From positions 736,767 to 800,766 of the forward strand of contig NC_089823.1 of NCBI RefSeq assembly GCF_035046505.1: a DNA stretch of 64,000 nucleotides. The letters are read 5' to 3'. Under the pieces are notes generated by a model. The model saw nothing but the letters and a program-made list of their open reading frames with translations, made no database searches and had not been told where the DNA came from. Positions 23,380 to 35,000 of this stretch are shown here, in pieces (within the stretch, counting starts at the first letter, position 1; every line of letters begins with the position of its first letter). The DNA comes from Tiliqua scincoides (lineage: Eukaryota > Chordata > Lepidosauria > Squamata > Scincidae). A program made the translations under genes and the position numbers.

Positions 23380-23625
23380 AGGCGAGGAGAAGGGGCAGGG
23401 TGCGGCCCACGTGCCATGACCTGGCACTTGCGCTCAGCCGACTGTTCTGCTGAGTCATGGCTGAGCCAGGTCTGGCTCCTCTGATAGCTCAGGGGGAGAT
23501 AAGCAGCCTGCACTGGAGCTCACGCTTCGGACCTGCCTGAAGCCAGGGCAGGAATTCTGAGCTGACAGCGTGACTGTGAAGGCTGCTACTGAGCAGCTCT
23601 CAGGAGCGAAGAGAGCCTTGGCCGA
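23380..23625 (+). promoter_or_regulatory. LCR-like erythroid enhancer candidate A (NF-E2 and GATA sites)
   Basis: The core holds TGCTGAGTCA (23448-23457), a perfect NF-E2/Maf recognition element, then GATA at 23483-23486 and AGATAAG at 23497-23503. This spacing and mix are characteristic of beta-globin locus control region cores and the avian beta-A/epsilon enhancer. About 240 bases around it match, in reverse orientation, 49800-50032; the 70-base core differs at only a few positions. Conservation confined to these sites is what an enhancer would show. The element lies 21 kb upstream of globin gene 1. Function is inferred from motifs and the paralogous copy. Confidence 0.75.
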
Positions 23626-23878
23626 GCAGGGGATCCTTGCAAGGCAGGCAGCTCGAGGGCTGAGCTCCCAGGTCCTTGTCTGGGGCGGGGGAGCCCATTC
23701 ATGCTTCAGCCCACTCAGAGGCTCTGGGCAGAGGCTTCTCCGCTCTCAAGGGGGCACCGCAGGAGTTTCATAAAGGATGGTGGGTTAGATTGCCTCTCTA
23801 CCCTGTCCCATCCTGAAAGCCTCCCAGCTGTGGCTGGTGGCCACTGTGAGCAGCAGGATGCTGGCCTCGGTAAGTCTT
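23626..23878. other. No feature recognised
   Basis: Short unique stretch between the enhancer candidate and a CR1 copy. Confidence 0.4.
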
Positions 23879-24566
23879 TGAACATAAGAACAGTCCCACT
23901 GGATCAGGTCATAGGCCCATCTAGTCCAGCTTCCTGTATCTCACAGCGGCCCACCAAATGCCCCAGGGAGCACACCAGATAACAAGAGACCTCATCCTGG
24001 TGCCCTCCCTTGCATCTGGCATTCTGACACAGCCCATTCCTAAAATCAGGAGGTTGCGCATACGCATCATGGCTTGTACCCCGTAATGGATTTTTCCTCC
24101 AGAAACTTGTCCAATCCCCTTTTAAAGGCGTCCAGGCTAGACGCCATCACCACATCCTGTGGCAAGGAGTTCCACAGACTGACCACACGCTGAATAAAGA
24201 AATATTTTCTTTTGTCTGTCCTAAGTCTCTCAAAACTCAATTTTAGTGGCTGTCCCCTGGTTCTGGTGTTATGTGAGAGTGTAAAGAGCATCTCTCTATC
24301 CACTTTATCCTTCCCATGCATGATTTTGTGTGTGTGTGTGTCACTCAAACACCATAGCCTTTCCTCATAAGGAAGGTGCCCCAGCCCAGTAATCATCTTA
24401 GTCGCTCTCTTTTGCACCTTTTCCATTTCCACGATATCCTTTTTGAGATGTGACGACCAGAACTGGACACAATAGGTGTGCCCTTACCATCGATTTGTAC
24501 AACAGCATTATACGTAATATTAGCCGTTTTGTTCTCAATACCTTTTCTAATGATCCCAAGCATAGA
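23879..24566 (-). mobile_element. CR1-type LINE 3' end, reverse strand
   Basis: On the minus strand it runs from the MLGIIRKGIENKTAN codons to the tail at 23879, with a local loss in the [11 protein letters not shown] region replaced by a TG run (24331-24342). It meets a forward CR1 piece at 24567 that also carries the 3' terminus. Confidence 0.88.
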
Positions 24567-24845
24567 ATGTGGTGATGGCGTCTGGCCTGGACGCCTTTAA
24601 AAGGGGATTGGACAAGTTTCTGGAGGAAAAATCCATTACGGGTTACAAGTCATGATGTGCATGTGCAACCTCCTGATTTTAGAAATGGGCTATGTCATAA
24701 GGCCAGATGCAAGGGAGGGCGCCAGAATGAGGTCTCTTGTTATCTGGTGTGCTCCCTGGGGCATTTGGTGGGCCGCTGTGAGATACAGGAAGCTGGACTA
24801 GATGGGCCTATGACCTGATCCAGTGGGACTGTTCTTATGTTCTTA
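24567..24845 (+). mobile_element. CR1 3' end, forward arm of an inverted pair
   Basis: Starts at GAATGTGGTGATGGCGTCTG and ends in the tail at 24845. It shares two unusual tail variants (TATGACCTG and GTGGGACTG) with the reverse copy at 23879-24566, so the two look like inverted copies of one sequence. Confidence 0.85.
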
Positions 24846-25489
24846 GCATTCAGCAAGGGCTGTTCTATGGAAAGGGAAGGACATTGACTGGCTGGTGAAA
24901 ATGAGTGTCCCAATGCTTTCAAAGGGGCACCCCAAGGGACACCTCCAAATGTCATTGTCTGGCCTTGGCATCCTAAGAGCTGGAGTGGTTGCCCTGGCTG
25001 GCAGGGACATGCCTGGCTCCTTCCCTGCGCATGACCAAGCCGGAAACACTGGGGCCCATTGAGAGGGGCCTGTGCAGCTGCACGGCTGGTGCCAGTCCAC
25101 AGGCTCACGGTGTCTCAAGTCCTTGGCACCTACACACTGGACCAGTTGGCTCACCCAGATCTCCTTGCTGGAGCTGTCGCTCAGGGTGGTAGCAGGGAAA
25201 GCCCCTGGCCCTGCCCTAGCAGAAGGCAGCAGAGAAACACACTGCTCCTGGGGGGGGGGGTCCATAAGCCCTCCTGGGGGAGAGGAGGGGTCCCTGACTA
25301 GCCCAGATGTGGGAGAGGCAAGGAGGAGAGGAGCTCCCACTGACCTCAGGGATCATAAAACACTGACGTGGGCCCCTGAGAGGAGGCCTAATGAGGGGCT
25401 GAGGGACTTGTTGGCATATGTGACTGCCCTCCTTGGGGACATGAGCTCTCCCCATCCATTGCATCAGTCACAGGTCACAAGGCATGTTG
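24846..25489. other. No gene recognised
   Basis: GC-rich unique DNA between CR1 pieces, with a G run near 25250. Confidence 0.4.
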
Positions 25490-25870
25490 ACTTAGGTATG
25501 TGCAAGCTCTTGGTTTTAGAGGCAGGCTGCCTCTGATTGCCAGATGCAGGGGAGGACACCAGGACGCAGGTTGTCTTGTGTGCTCCCTGGAGCATTTGGT
25601 GGATCACTGTGAGATGCAGGAAGCTGGACTAGATGGGCCTATGGCATGATCCACTCTTCTGATGTTCTTATGACTGTCTGCAGCCTCTGACTTCTACAAG
25701 GAGCCTGCCTCGGAGTGCTGGGACAAGAGAGCAGCCACAGGACACAGTGTGCTCCCAGAGGCACCTGGGAGGTGGCGGCCACTGTGAGATGCAGGAAGCT
25801 GGACAAGATAGGTTCCCTTTGGCTCCTATCTTGGATAGGAGCCAGCAGGGCTCTTCTCTGATGCTTGTCT
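25490..25870 (+). mobile_element. Old diverged CR1 3' fragments
   Basis: A diverged CR1 tail spans 25490-25672 (GCAGGAAGCTGGACTAGATG near the end). A second, even shorter relic (CACTGTGAGATGCAGGAAGC) lies at 25772-25860. They are old compared with the other copies. Confidence 0.65.
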
Positions 25871-26059
25871 GAATGCACGCAGTCACCAGCATAATGGACA
25901 TTCTCCAAACCTCCCCTTAAAGCTTCCTGATAAAGGCCCAGTCACATTGAGCATGACTCCTTGCTTTCTCCACCAGTGCCAGCACTGCCCTGTGGAGTTC
26001 TCTGCCTAGCTGGGTCTTGGGATCTCTTCTGCCACCTTGTAAGAATGTGGTTGTTCAGG

Positions 26060-26187
26060 AACGTCACAGTTCAATCTTATACTGCACAAAACACTGGGCT
26101 TTGTGGAGGGAGATCTTCTTATAGAGGCCTGTTCCGCCCTCCACAAAGCCTAGTGTTTTGCGCAGAATAAGAGTAAACCGAGACGTC
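26060..26187. repeat. Short foldback hairpin
   Basis: Two arms of about 51 bases, 26060-26110 and 26137-26187, are inverted repeats of each other around a 26-base loop. The inner 36 bases match at 33 positions (arm sequence includes AACACTGGGCTTTGTGGAGG). It is either a small foldback MITE or a stem-forming transcript. Confidence 0.7.
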
Positions 26188-26461
26188 TTTGTAACGTAAA
26201 AATGCTTTGAAGGCTGTGTGCTCTCCTGTGACAGCACACCAGTCCCAGGGCTCTGAGAACCTTTCCAAAGGAGTGCAGAAGCAAGACCATGTGGGCCTCT
26301 CCTGCTGTCCCTCCCAGAATTGTTCTTGCAAGCCACAGACGTCTCTTCTCTTGCACTGGCCTGAGCAGTGGGGCAGTGGGCTCGTGCACTGGCCTCCCTG
26401 GATTCTAAACCCATAACCAAAATGCCCCTCCCCCCAGTGGGATTTCTTCAGGACATGAGGC

Positions 26462-26655
26462 TTCCACCTTCATTCATTCATATAAGACCTTCATTCGACC
26501 TTCATTCATTCATATAAGTTTCATCTCTAATATACTAATTTAGGTAAATTTATTCAAATTTTAAATGTACATTAATTCTGGTTTTTTCCTGGCTCACAAC
26601 AGGGTCAGAAATGATGTGGACCTCCTTCCAAAAAGTTTGGACACCCCTGGCTTAG
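26462..26655. mobile_element. Partial hAT element, right half
   Basis: ATTCATTCATATAAGTTTCA, TTATTCAAATTTTAAATGTA and the terminal AAGTTTGGACACCCCTGG match the right side of the hAT element at 35856-36295. The left end is missing and a TTCATTCATATAAG-type segment is duplicated at 26472-26516. Confidence 0.7.
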
Positions 26656-26763
26656 GTAGTTCAGGGAAGATGCACATTAATGTGTGCTCTGTGAACTTTT
26701 ATTTTTTGTTGTTGAAAAGCGGTATATAAATACTGTTGTTAATAATACAGTAATAATAACACA

Positions 26764-27531
26764 TTCTCTCATTCTCTCGATACCGAGCTAAACAAGCGCA
26801 TCGGTAAAGCAGCTACCACGTTTTCCAGACTCACAAAGAGAGTCTGGTCCAACAAGAAGCTGACGGAACATACCAAGATCCAGGTCTACAGAGCTTGCGT
26901 CCTGAGTACACTTCTGTACTGCAGCGAGTCATGGACTCTTCGCTCACAACAGGAGAGGAAACTGAGCGCTTTCCACATGCGCTGCCTCCGACGCATCCTC
27001 GGCATCACCTGGCAGGACAAAGTTCCAAACAACACAGTCCTGGAACGTGCTGGAATCCCTAGCATGTATTCACTGCTGAAACAGAGACGCCTGCATTGGC
27101 TTGGTCATGTCGTGAGAATGGATGATGGCCGGATCCCAAAGGATCTCCTCTATGGAGAACTCGTGCAAGGAAAGCGCCCTACAGGTAGACCACAGCTGCG
27201 ATACAAGGACATCTGCAAGAGGGATCTGAAGGCCTTAGGGATGGACCTCAACAAGTGGGAAACCCTGGCCTCTGAGCGGCCCGCTTGGAGGCAGGCTGTG
27301 CAGCATGGCCTTTCCCAGTTTGAAGAGACACTTTGCCAACAGTCTGAGGCTAAGAGGCAAAGAAGGAAGGCCCATAGCCAGGGAGACAGACCAGGGACAG
27401 ACTGCACTTGCTCCCGGTGTGGAAGGGATTGTCACTCCCGGATTGGCCTTTTCAGCCACACTAGACGCTGTGCCAGAACCACCTTTCAGAGCGCGATACC
27501 ATAGTCTTTCGAGACTGAAGGTTGCCAATAC
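26764..27531 (+). mobile_element. 5'-truncated copy of the second LINE family (zinc-knuckle LINE)
   Basis: Matches the last 750 bases of the LINE at 51970-54862. It covers the C-terminal RT region from SELNKRIGKAATTFSRLTKR through the C-terminal CSRCGRDCHSRIGLFSHTRR knuckle to the tail with TCTTTCGAGACTGAAGGTTG. The frame 26977-27504 remains open for 175 codons. Perfect 12-base flanks AATAATAACACA (26752-26763 and 27532-27543) are the target duplication. It is a classic truncated retrotransposition product with little divergence, so fairly young. Confidence 0.92.
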
Positions 27532-27639
27532 AATAATAACACAGGCCTACAAAATTGAGGGTCAGAAAAGTTTTTCCCAAACTTTATGGTGGTTTGATAT
27601 GGTTACTGAGCTAACTGAGCCGTTAACTGAGGTGGTTAC

Positions 27640-29968
27640 GGAGCTGTTGGGGAACAGTGATCATGCTGCAATCCGTTTTGACATGAACGTCGGGGGAGAA
27701 TACCGGGCAAATCTCTCACAAAAACCCTTGACTTCCGATGGGCAGACTTCCTTCAAATGAGGAGGCTGGTTAGAAGGAGGTTGAAAGGGAAGGTAAAAAG
27801 AGTCCAGTCTCTACAGAGAGCATGGAGGTTGCTCAAATCAACAGTAATAGAGGCCCAGCGGAAGCGTATACTGCAAAGGAGGACGGGCTTGACTAAGTCC
27901 AGGAGGTGCCCACAAGGCTAACCAGCCAAGTTAGAGAGGCCGTAAAGGGCAAGGAAGCTTCCTTCTGTAAATGGAAGTCTTGCCCTAATGAGGAGAATAA
28001 AAAGGAACATAAACTGTGGCAAAAGAAATGTAAGAAGATGATATGGGAGGCCAAGCGAGACTATGAGGAACGCATGGCCAGCAACATTCAGGGGAATAAT
28101 AAAAGCTTTTTCAAATATGTTAGAAGTAGGAAACCCGCCAGAGAAGCGGTTGGCCCTCTGGATGGTGAGGGAGGGAAAGGGGAGATAAAAGGAGACTTAG
28201 AGATGGCAGAGAAATTAAATGAGTTCTTTGCATCTGTCTTCACGGCAGAAGACCTCGGGCAAATACCGCTGCCTGAACGGCCACTCCTGACTAAGGAATT
28301 AAATCATATAGAGGTTGAAAGAGAAGATGTTTCAGACCTCATTGATAAATTCAAGATCAATAAGTCACTGGGCCCTGATGGCATCCACCCAAGTGTTATT
28401 AAGGAATTGAAGAATGAAGTTGCTGATCTCTTGATTAAAATATGCAACTTGTACCTCAAAACGGCCACGGTGCCAGAGGGTTGAAGGATAGCAAATGTCA
28501 TACCAATCTTTAAAAAGGGAAGGAGAGGGGACCCGGGAAACTATAAGCTGGTCAGCCTAACATCAGGTAAGATGGTCAGGTAAGATGGTGGAATGCCTCA
28601 TCAAAGAAAAAATCTCGAAACACAGACGAACAGGCCTTGCTGAGGGAGAATCAGCATGGCTTCTGTAAGGGTACGTCTTGCCTCACATAAGAATTCTTTG
28701 AAAAGGTCAACAGGCATGTGGATGCGGGACAACCCATAGACATTATATATCTGGACTTTCAGAAGGCATTTGATATGGTCCCTCACCAAAAGCTACTAAA
28801 AAACTCCACAGTCAGGGAATTAGAGGACAGGTCCTCTCGTGGATTGAGAACTGGTTGGAGGCCAGGAAGCAGAGAGTGGGTGTCAATGGGCAACTTTCAC
28901 AATGGAGAGAGGTGAAAAGTGGTGTGCCCAAAGGATCTGTCCTGGAACCGGTGCTTTTCAACCTCTTCATAAATGACCTGGAGACAGGCTTGAGCGGTGA
29001 GGTAGCTAAGTTTGTGGACAACACCAAACTTTTCAGAGTGGTGAAGACCAGAAGTGATTGTGAGGAACTCCAGAAGGATCTCTCCAAACTGGCAAAACGG
29101 GCAGCAAAATGGCAGATGCGCTTCAATGTCAGTAAGTGTAAAGTCATGCACATTGGGGCAAAAAAATCAAAACTTTAGATATAGGCTGATGGGTTCTGAG
29201 CTGTCTGTGACAGATCAGGAGAGAGATCTTGGGGTGTGGTGGTGGGCAGGTCGATGAAAGTGTCGACCCAGTGTGCAGCGGCAGTAAAGAAGGCCAATTC
29301 TATGCTTGGGATCATTAGAAAAGGTATTGAGAACAAAACGGCTAATATTATAATGCCGTTGTACAAATCTATGGTAAGGCCACACTTGGAGTATTGTGTC
29401 CAGCTCTGGTTGCCACATCTCAAAAAGATATAGTGGAAATGGAAAAGGTGCAAAAGAGAGCGACTAAGATGATTGCTGGTCTGGGGTACCTTCCTTATGA
29501 GAGGCTACAGTGTTTGTGTGACACACACACAAAATCATGCATGGGAAGGATAAAGTGGATAGAGAGATGCTCTTTACACTCTCAAGTAACACCAGAACCA
29601 GGGGAGATCCACTAAAAGTGAGTGTTGGGTGTGTTAGGACAGACAAAAGAAAATATTTCTTTACTCAGCGTGTGGTCAATCTGTGGAACTCCTTGCCACA
29701 AGATGTGGTGACGGCATCTGACCTGGATGCCTTTGAAAGCGGATTGGACACGTTTCTGGAGGAAAAATCCATTACGGGTTACAAGCCATGATGTGCATGT
29801 ACAACCTCCTGATTTTAGAAATGGGCGCTGTCAGATGCAAGGGAGGGCACCAGGATGCAGGTCTTTTGTTATCAGGTGTGCTCCCTGGGGCATTTGGTGG
29901 GCCGCTGTGAGATACAGGAAGCTGGACTAGATGGGCCTATGGCCTGATCTAGTGGCACTGTTCTTATG
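27640..29968 (+). mobile_element. CR1-type LINE, 2.3 kb
   Basis: Starts at the SDHAAIRFDMNVGGEYRANL region, before the reverse transcriptase, and includes KINKSLGPDGIHPSVIKELK, LDFQKAFDMVPHQ, SGVPKGSVLEPVLFNLFIND and the C-terminal LWNSLPQ domain. The catalytic FADD box has become FVDN. The frame is broken at several points across the RT. Ends in the usual tail at 29968, followed directly by a foldback element. Confidence 0.92.
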
Positions 29969-29978
29969 ATATGAATTT

Positions 29979-30202
29979 GGGGTGCTGATTCCAAAAATGG
30001 CATCGTTTTTGCCCTATCACGTCGTTTTGGAGACATGGCATAGCCTCATTAGTGAATGGTTCAAGCAGCTTCCTCATGAGGAAGCCATGGTGTAGGCTTC
30101 CTCATGAGGAGGCTGCTTGAACCATTCACTTGAGGCTATGCTGTGTCTCCAAAACTAGACGTGATAGGGCAAAGCGGATGCCATTTTTGGAATCAGCACC
30201 CC
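29979..30202. mobile_element. Foldback element, 224 bases, near-perfect palindrome
   Basis: Starts GGGGTGCTGATTCCAAAAAT and ends with the inverse, ATTTTTGGAATCAGCACCCC. The arms of about 108 bases pair nearly throughout, with an 8-base loop near 30087-30094 and TTCCTCATGAGGAAGC at the centre. No coding content. It resembles long-hairpin MITEs. No clear target duplication was seen, so the class is unknown. Confidence 0.8.
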
Positions 30203-31818
30203 TAATATACCCAGGAATTGGTGTAATGTTTAAGGAAGCAAAATGCGTGTTGGCCTGTGTAATGGCTGGAGGACACTGTGGAATTTACTGCTATGGGATC
30301 CAGGCTAGTTGCACTGGCCACAAGCTTCATTTGCCCTTTTGCCTCTCTGCTCACAGCTTTGTTAGGGCACTTGCACTCCACAGAGGAGGGATTCTGCCTC
30401 GCAGCTGTGGGGGCTGCCCAGTGCTTTAGCTCCCTCCTGCCTAGCCCATTTCTTGATCTAGCTGCTCATAACAGGTGTAGTATGCTCTGACGGCAGAGGC
30501 TAGACCTGGAATAAAATGGAACAACTTGTCCCAGGACACAGCAGAAGGCAGGCCTGCCTATGGAGCAACCTCTGGCCCGCCCCAACTATCCTGGTCCATG
30601 CTTGAGGCAGCATTTGCACAGCCCCCCCCCCCGATCTTTTTTGAGTTTTTACACTGCACAACCTGGATGAGCAGAGGTAGGACAAAGGGGTGGTGAATGG
30701 CCAGCAGCACATACCTCCAGCCCCGCACAGGGTGAACAAGAGACTGGCACAGGGGTGAGATGTCGTGCCCCCCCCCCCCGTTCTAACCAGTTACTCGAAA
30801 GCAGATGGTATCTATGCAAACTTTACAAGCAATGGACAGCAATGAAAGCACAGCTGGACTATCCCCTGTGATTAACCATTAGGAGCACAGTAGGTGGGGC
30901 TGGAGGCTGAGCCTTGTCTGAAAACAGCCAAGCAGGATCAGTTGCTTGGATGGAAGATGTAGGCTGCTGGCCAGCTGGCTGGAAAAAAAAGCTTTGAAAA
31001 GCCCACCCAAAGTCCAGTTTGCAGCTCTCTGAGAGCTTTGAAAGCGCAAGAACCAGCAGCCAGGATGACAACAGCACTGCAAAGGGAAGCAGCTGGAGAA
31101 ATGGAAGTTTCATGAGACTCATGTTCAGCCTGCCTCTACAAACCAGCCTGAGTGAGCTGGTGTCTAAATCCAGGCATCCCCCTCTATTTGGGGTTCACCA
31201 ATAACTTACCAGCTTCCACTTGCAGCCCTCCAGGCGCTGTCCCTGTGCCCTCTGCAAGCGCTAACAGGAAGCAGGTGAAGGGCTGAAAAGAATGTGATGT
31301 TTATCAGAGTTCAGAGAGTTGAGTGCCTTCTTTCCACCCCTCCAACCTGCTTCCAGTCAGCACTTCCCAATTTTTGTTAGTATTTGTAGAGAACAGGGAC
31401 AAGAGGGCTGTGAACAGAGGCTGGTAAGTCGTTTGTGTGGGGGATCTGTGAACCCCCTTTTGTAAGGCTCATTTTTATCTGAGGTTTTGAATATCCACAG
31501 GTGGGGAGAACGCATCCCCTGCAGATACGAGACACCCATTTTATTTTTATTTATTGCAAGACAAAACATGCACCTTTTTTAGACACCTCAATTTGCAAAA
31601 ACCATGGAAAGGAATGTTGTAGCCCAAGAACATTTGCTGACTTGGATGCAAGGTGGCAGTTGCATTTCTCCCTGTTATTTTTGGGAGTCAAGACACACAT
31701 GGGCAAAGGGCCCAGCTATCGATTGGATGATCTGAAAGGGCCAAGTCATGAGAGGCTAGACCTAGCCCTGAAGGCTAGAGCATTAATAGCTGCATCAAGT
31801 GTACAACTGTACGCAAAC
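30203..31818. other. No gene recognised; 3' flank of the borealin gene
   Basis: Unique DNA with C runs near 30623 and 30769. On the minus strand it lies downstream of the borealin poly(A) signal. Extra TTTATT motifs near 31541-31553 could serve as distal poly(A) sites for that gene. Confidence 0.4.
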
Positions 31819-31824
31819 TTTATT
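31819..31824 (-). terminator. Poly(A) signal of the borealin gene
   Basis: AATAAA on the minus strand about 275 bases after the borealin stop codon, followed by a GT-rich stretch (GTTTGCGTACAGTTGT). This would give a short 3' untranslated region. Confidence 0.6.
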
Positions 31825-32096
31825 AGGTAATGGGTATAAAAAACAGCTTTCCAACCAAAAAAGTTGGGGAGTTCTAATTACACATGTTAATCAAAACATT
31901 TCCACAGGGCTAGGAAAGAGGCAAGCAGGCTCCTTGGAGGAGGCCTGGCAATCTTCAAAAGCAACAGAAACCCTCGAGAACGTTTGTTCAACAGAACACA
32001 ACCGTAGAACAGGAGACCAGGGTGCAAGTGTAGCCAAGGTCACAGACACCCCATGAAGGCAGCTGCTCACAATTCAAGAGCGTAAAACCTCCCTTC

Positions 32097-35000
32097 TCAC
32101 TTGCGCCCACTCATGCCACTGCAGAGGTTCACAAGCTGAGCCTGGAAAGAGAAAAATAGTCTTAGTGCACCAGCATTTCAGACTTGCGGCAACTGGTACA
32201 GGACTGCTTCCTCCTCACCCCCAGAGGCAAGTCCTATGTTAGCAGACAGTGCTGGCTGCCACCTGGTTTAAGGCCACTGAAGGAAAAAATGCACCTTCAC
32301 AATGAACGCAGCTAGATGAGCCCCTGCAGTTCCAGTTTCAATGAAGTTGCAAAAACACCCCATCCTCTGTGGGGTAGAAGGGAAGTCAAGTGGCACTTTC
32401 CCTACCAAGCAGGGATGAAAGGAGCCATTAGGCAACCTGAGGACCTGGAAGTGCTCCAACCCCAGACCCAACCAGTTTCTCACACATCAGGCTACAAACT
32501 TCATTTGAAGCGGGGGAGGGGCAGAGGGCTGCAGGAGCAGGCTGCAGATTCCCAGGGAGTGTCAGCAGCAGCAACCCGGCAAAGCCCCATGCAGACTCAC
32601 CGACAGCTTCTCCACTCTGCCCAAAGCATCTGGATTTAGCTGCATGAGGTTGCGTCTGGAGAGCTCGCTGGCTCTCAGGTGGACGTTCTGTGAGGAAGAA
32701 GAGCACAGGAGGGGGGACTCTGGAGTGCTGGATGAGGGCAGCATCCCAGTTCAGATTTAAGAAAAGGAGGGGGTCGAGCTGAGGCCCCTGCTAGCTGGAT
32801 TTTCCCTCCCTGCTTTCTGCTGAGAAGCGGGCCCGAGGCAGTGACGCTTCCTCTTTGCCTTCTGAGCTATAGGAAAGAGGAGGTGAGGGTGTGCACAACA
32901 ACTGCACTTGGGCACTGAAGGCAGCCTCCTCATTCATGGTCCACTGCTGGCCCTCTTTGCCTTTGAATCACTCTGTTGGCTCCCACACCCAAATTGTGAC
33001 ACACCCCTTGATGAGCTCCTCTTTAGTAGCCCCCCACCTCAGCTCTAGAAGCACACAAGGGTCCTCCAAAGAAGCACTGAAGTGTGTTCGCATCTGACCC
33101 TTGAAGATCTCCATGCTACATTTCAAGAGATAGTCATACAACGTAATCTGCTACTGCAAGTTCGTTCAGTGGCTTTATGGCCGTCTCAAATTAATCCTCC
33201 CTGTTTTAAAAGGGGATTGGACAAGTTTCTCGAGGAAAAATCCATTACGGGTTACAAGCCATGATGTGTATGTGCAACTTCCTGATTTTAGAAATGGGCT
33301 ATGTCAGATGCAAGGGAGGGCATCAGGATGCAGGTCTTTTGTTATCTGGTGTGCTCCCTGGGGCATTTGGTGGGCCACTGTGAGATACGGGAAGCTGGAC
33401 TAGATGGGCCTGTGACCTGATCCAGTGGGGCTCTTTTTATGTTCTTAACACACAACACCTCAGACCCCTGGAAACTCAGAAAGTTGGTCTCATTCGGTGT
33501 GCATGAAGCCCCAAAGTGCTCAAGGCAGGGTCACCCTGCTGGAGGGTATCATATAGCCCAGGAAGCCCTCTGTGGCCCTTTCAGCATGGAGCTGGGAAGC
33601 TCCCCCTGCCCTCTTGTATGGCTGCTGGTGGTCACAAGTCAGCACACTTGCCACTCATCAGAGACCTTCCCTTAGCCATTTCCAGCCACTGTGCCGTTGC
33701 ACACTGGTGTGCTGTGAATGATCCCCAGGTGTGCCCGGGAATTTGGGAGAGGGTCATTTGTTAGTAGGGCCATTGGGGGTTGTGACAGCACAGTGTGCCT
33801 TGTCAATTGTCCTAAAACTGTTAGTGTGCCTTGACCATTTTAGTGCCTTGCCAGTGAAATGAAAAAGGTTGAAAACCACTGCTTTACCTCCCCTCCACCA
33901 ACAGGGACAGTGATGCAGATGTTGTTGTCTGCTAGTGGACTGCCATTCGCAGAGACCAGGAACACCCGCTCATGTGTGGCAGGAACACGCAATCCAGGAG
34001 TTTTGAAGACACTGGGGAGAGGGAGCGAGTACATGCCAACGTGACACATGAAGGACCTCTCCCCAGGGGGACCCCAAACCCTCAGAAACAAGCACCCTGC
34101 TCAAGGTCAAGCATGCTCCTCCCCAGCCTCACAGAGACCAGAGAACACCAATGGCCCTGGGAGGAGACAATAAGGGAGAATAACCCCAGACTCTCTTCTG
34201 CCGTCTTTAGTTACATCACCCTCCACCTGCCAGCACATTAGGCACCATCTCTCTAGAGCGGAAGCTTATGGGCAGAAACTCCACACTGCGAGTTTGAAAC
34301 ACATACGGGGACAGGATTCTTTAGTGCTCAAATAACCCAGCCTAAAGCATGTCACTCTAGGAAGAGCAGCGCAAAGGGGAGAAGCAGCCAGGAGACATCC
34401 TGTGGCCTGAAGCTGCCAGCACTCTCAGGGCCCAGGGAGATCTGCCCCCTCCTCTTCTCCCCAACACTGCGTGCCTTACCTGGAGTCAAACTTGGGGGTG
34501 AATGCAGAAGTGCTTCCCCCAAGAGTGACTGCGTGGGCAGGTTGGCTGGCTGGCGTGACAAAGTTGCCTCTGCTGGGCCTGTTAAGACAAAAAGGAAAAG
34601 CCTGTGATGGATCTCATCTGCCAAACTCAACCATAGCCAGCTTAGCACCACTTGCCCACAAAACCCACAGTGCCAGAGCTGAAACCCTCCATGTTCTTCT
34701 CCAACCGTGCTCTTCTGTTACCTTTTACTGAAGCGAATAGACCTGGAAGAAGGCGGTCTACTCCTCTTGGAAGCAGGAATCTTTTTGGCGGATGCTTTTG
34801 CCTGGAACACAGAGCCACCACATGACTTGACCCTTGCTTGCCTGGCAGAGCTATCTAGACAGCCCACAGCAACCCTAAGCCCCAGAGCTGCAAGGAAAGA
34901 AGGATGCTTCTTCCAGCAGTTAGAGATCCTGTGGCGAGAAGGCCCTGGTGCCCACACACAAGTCCCTTCTGTGCAGCAAACCAAGTATGCAAGTGAGTGA

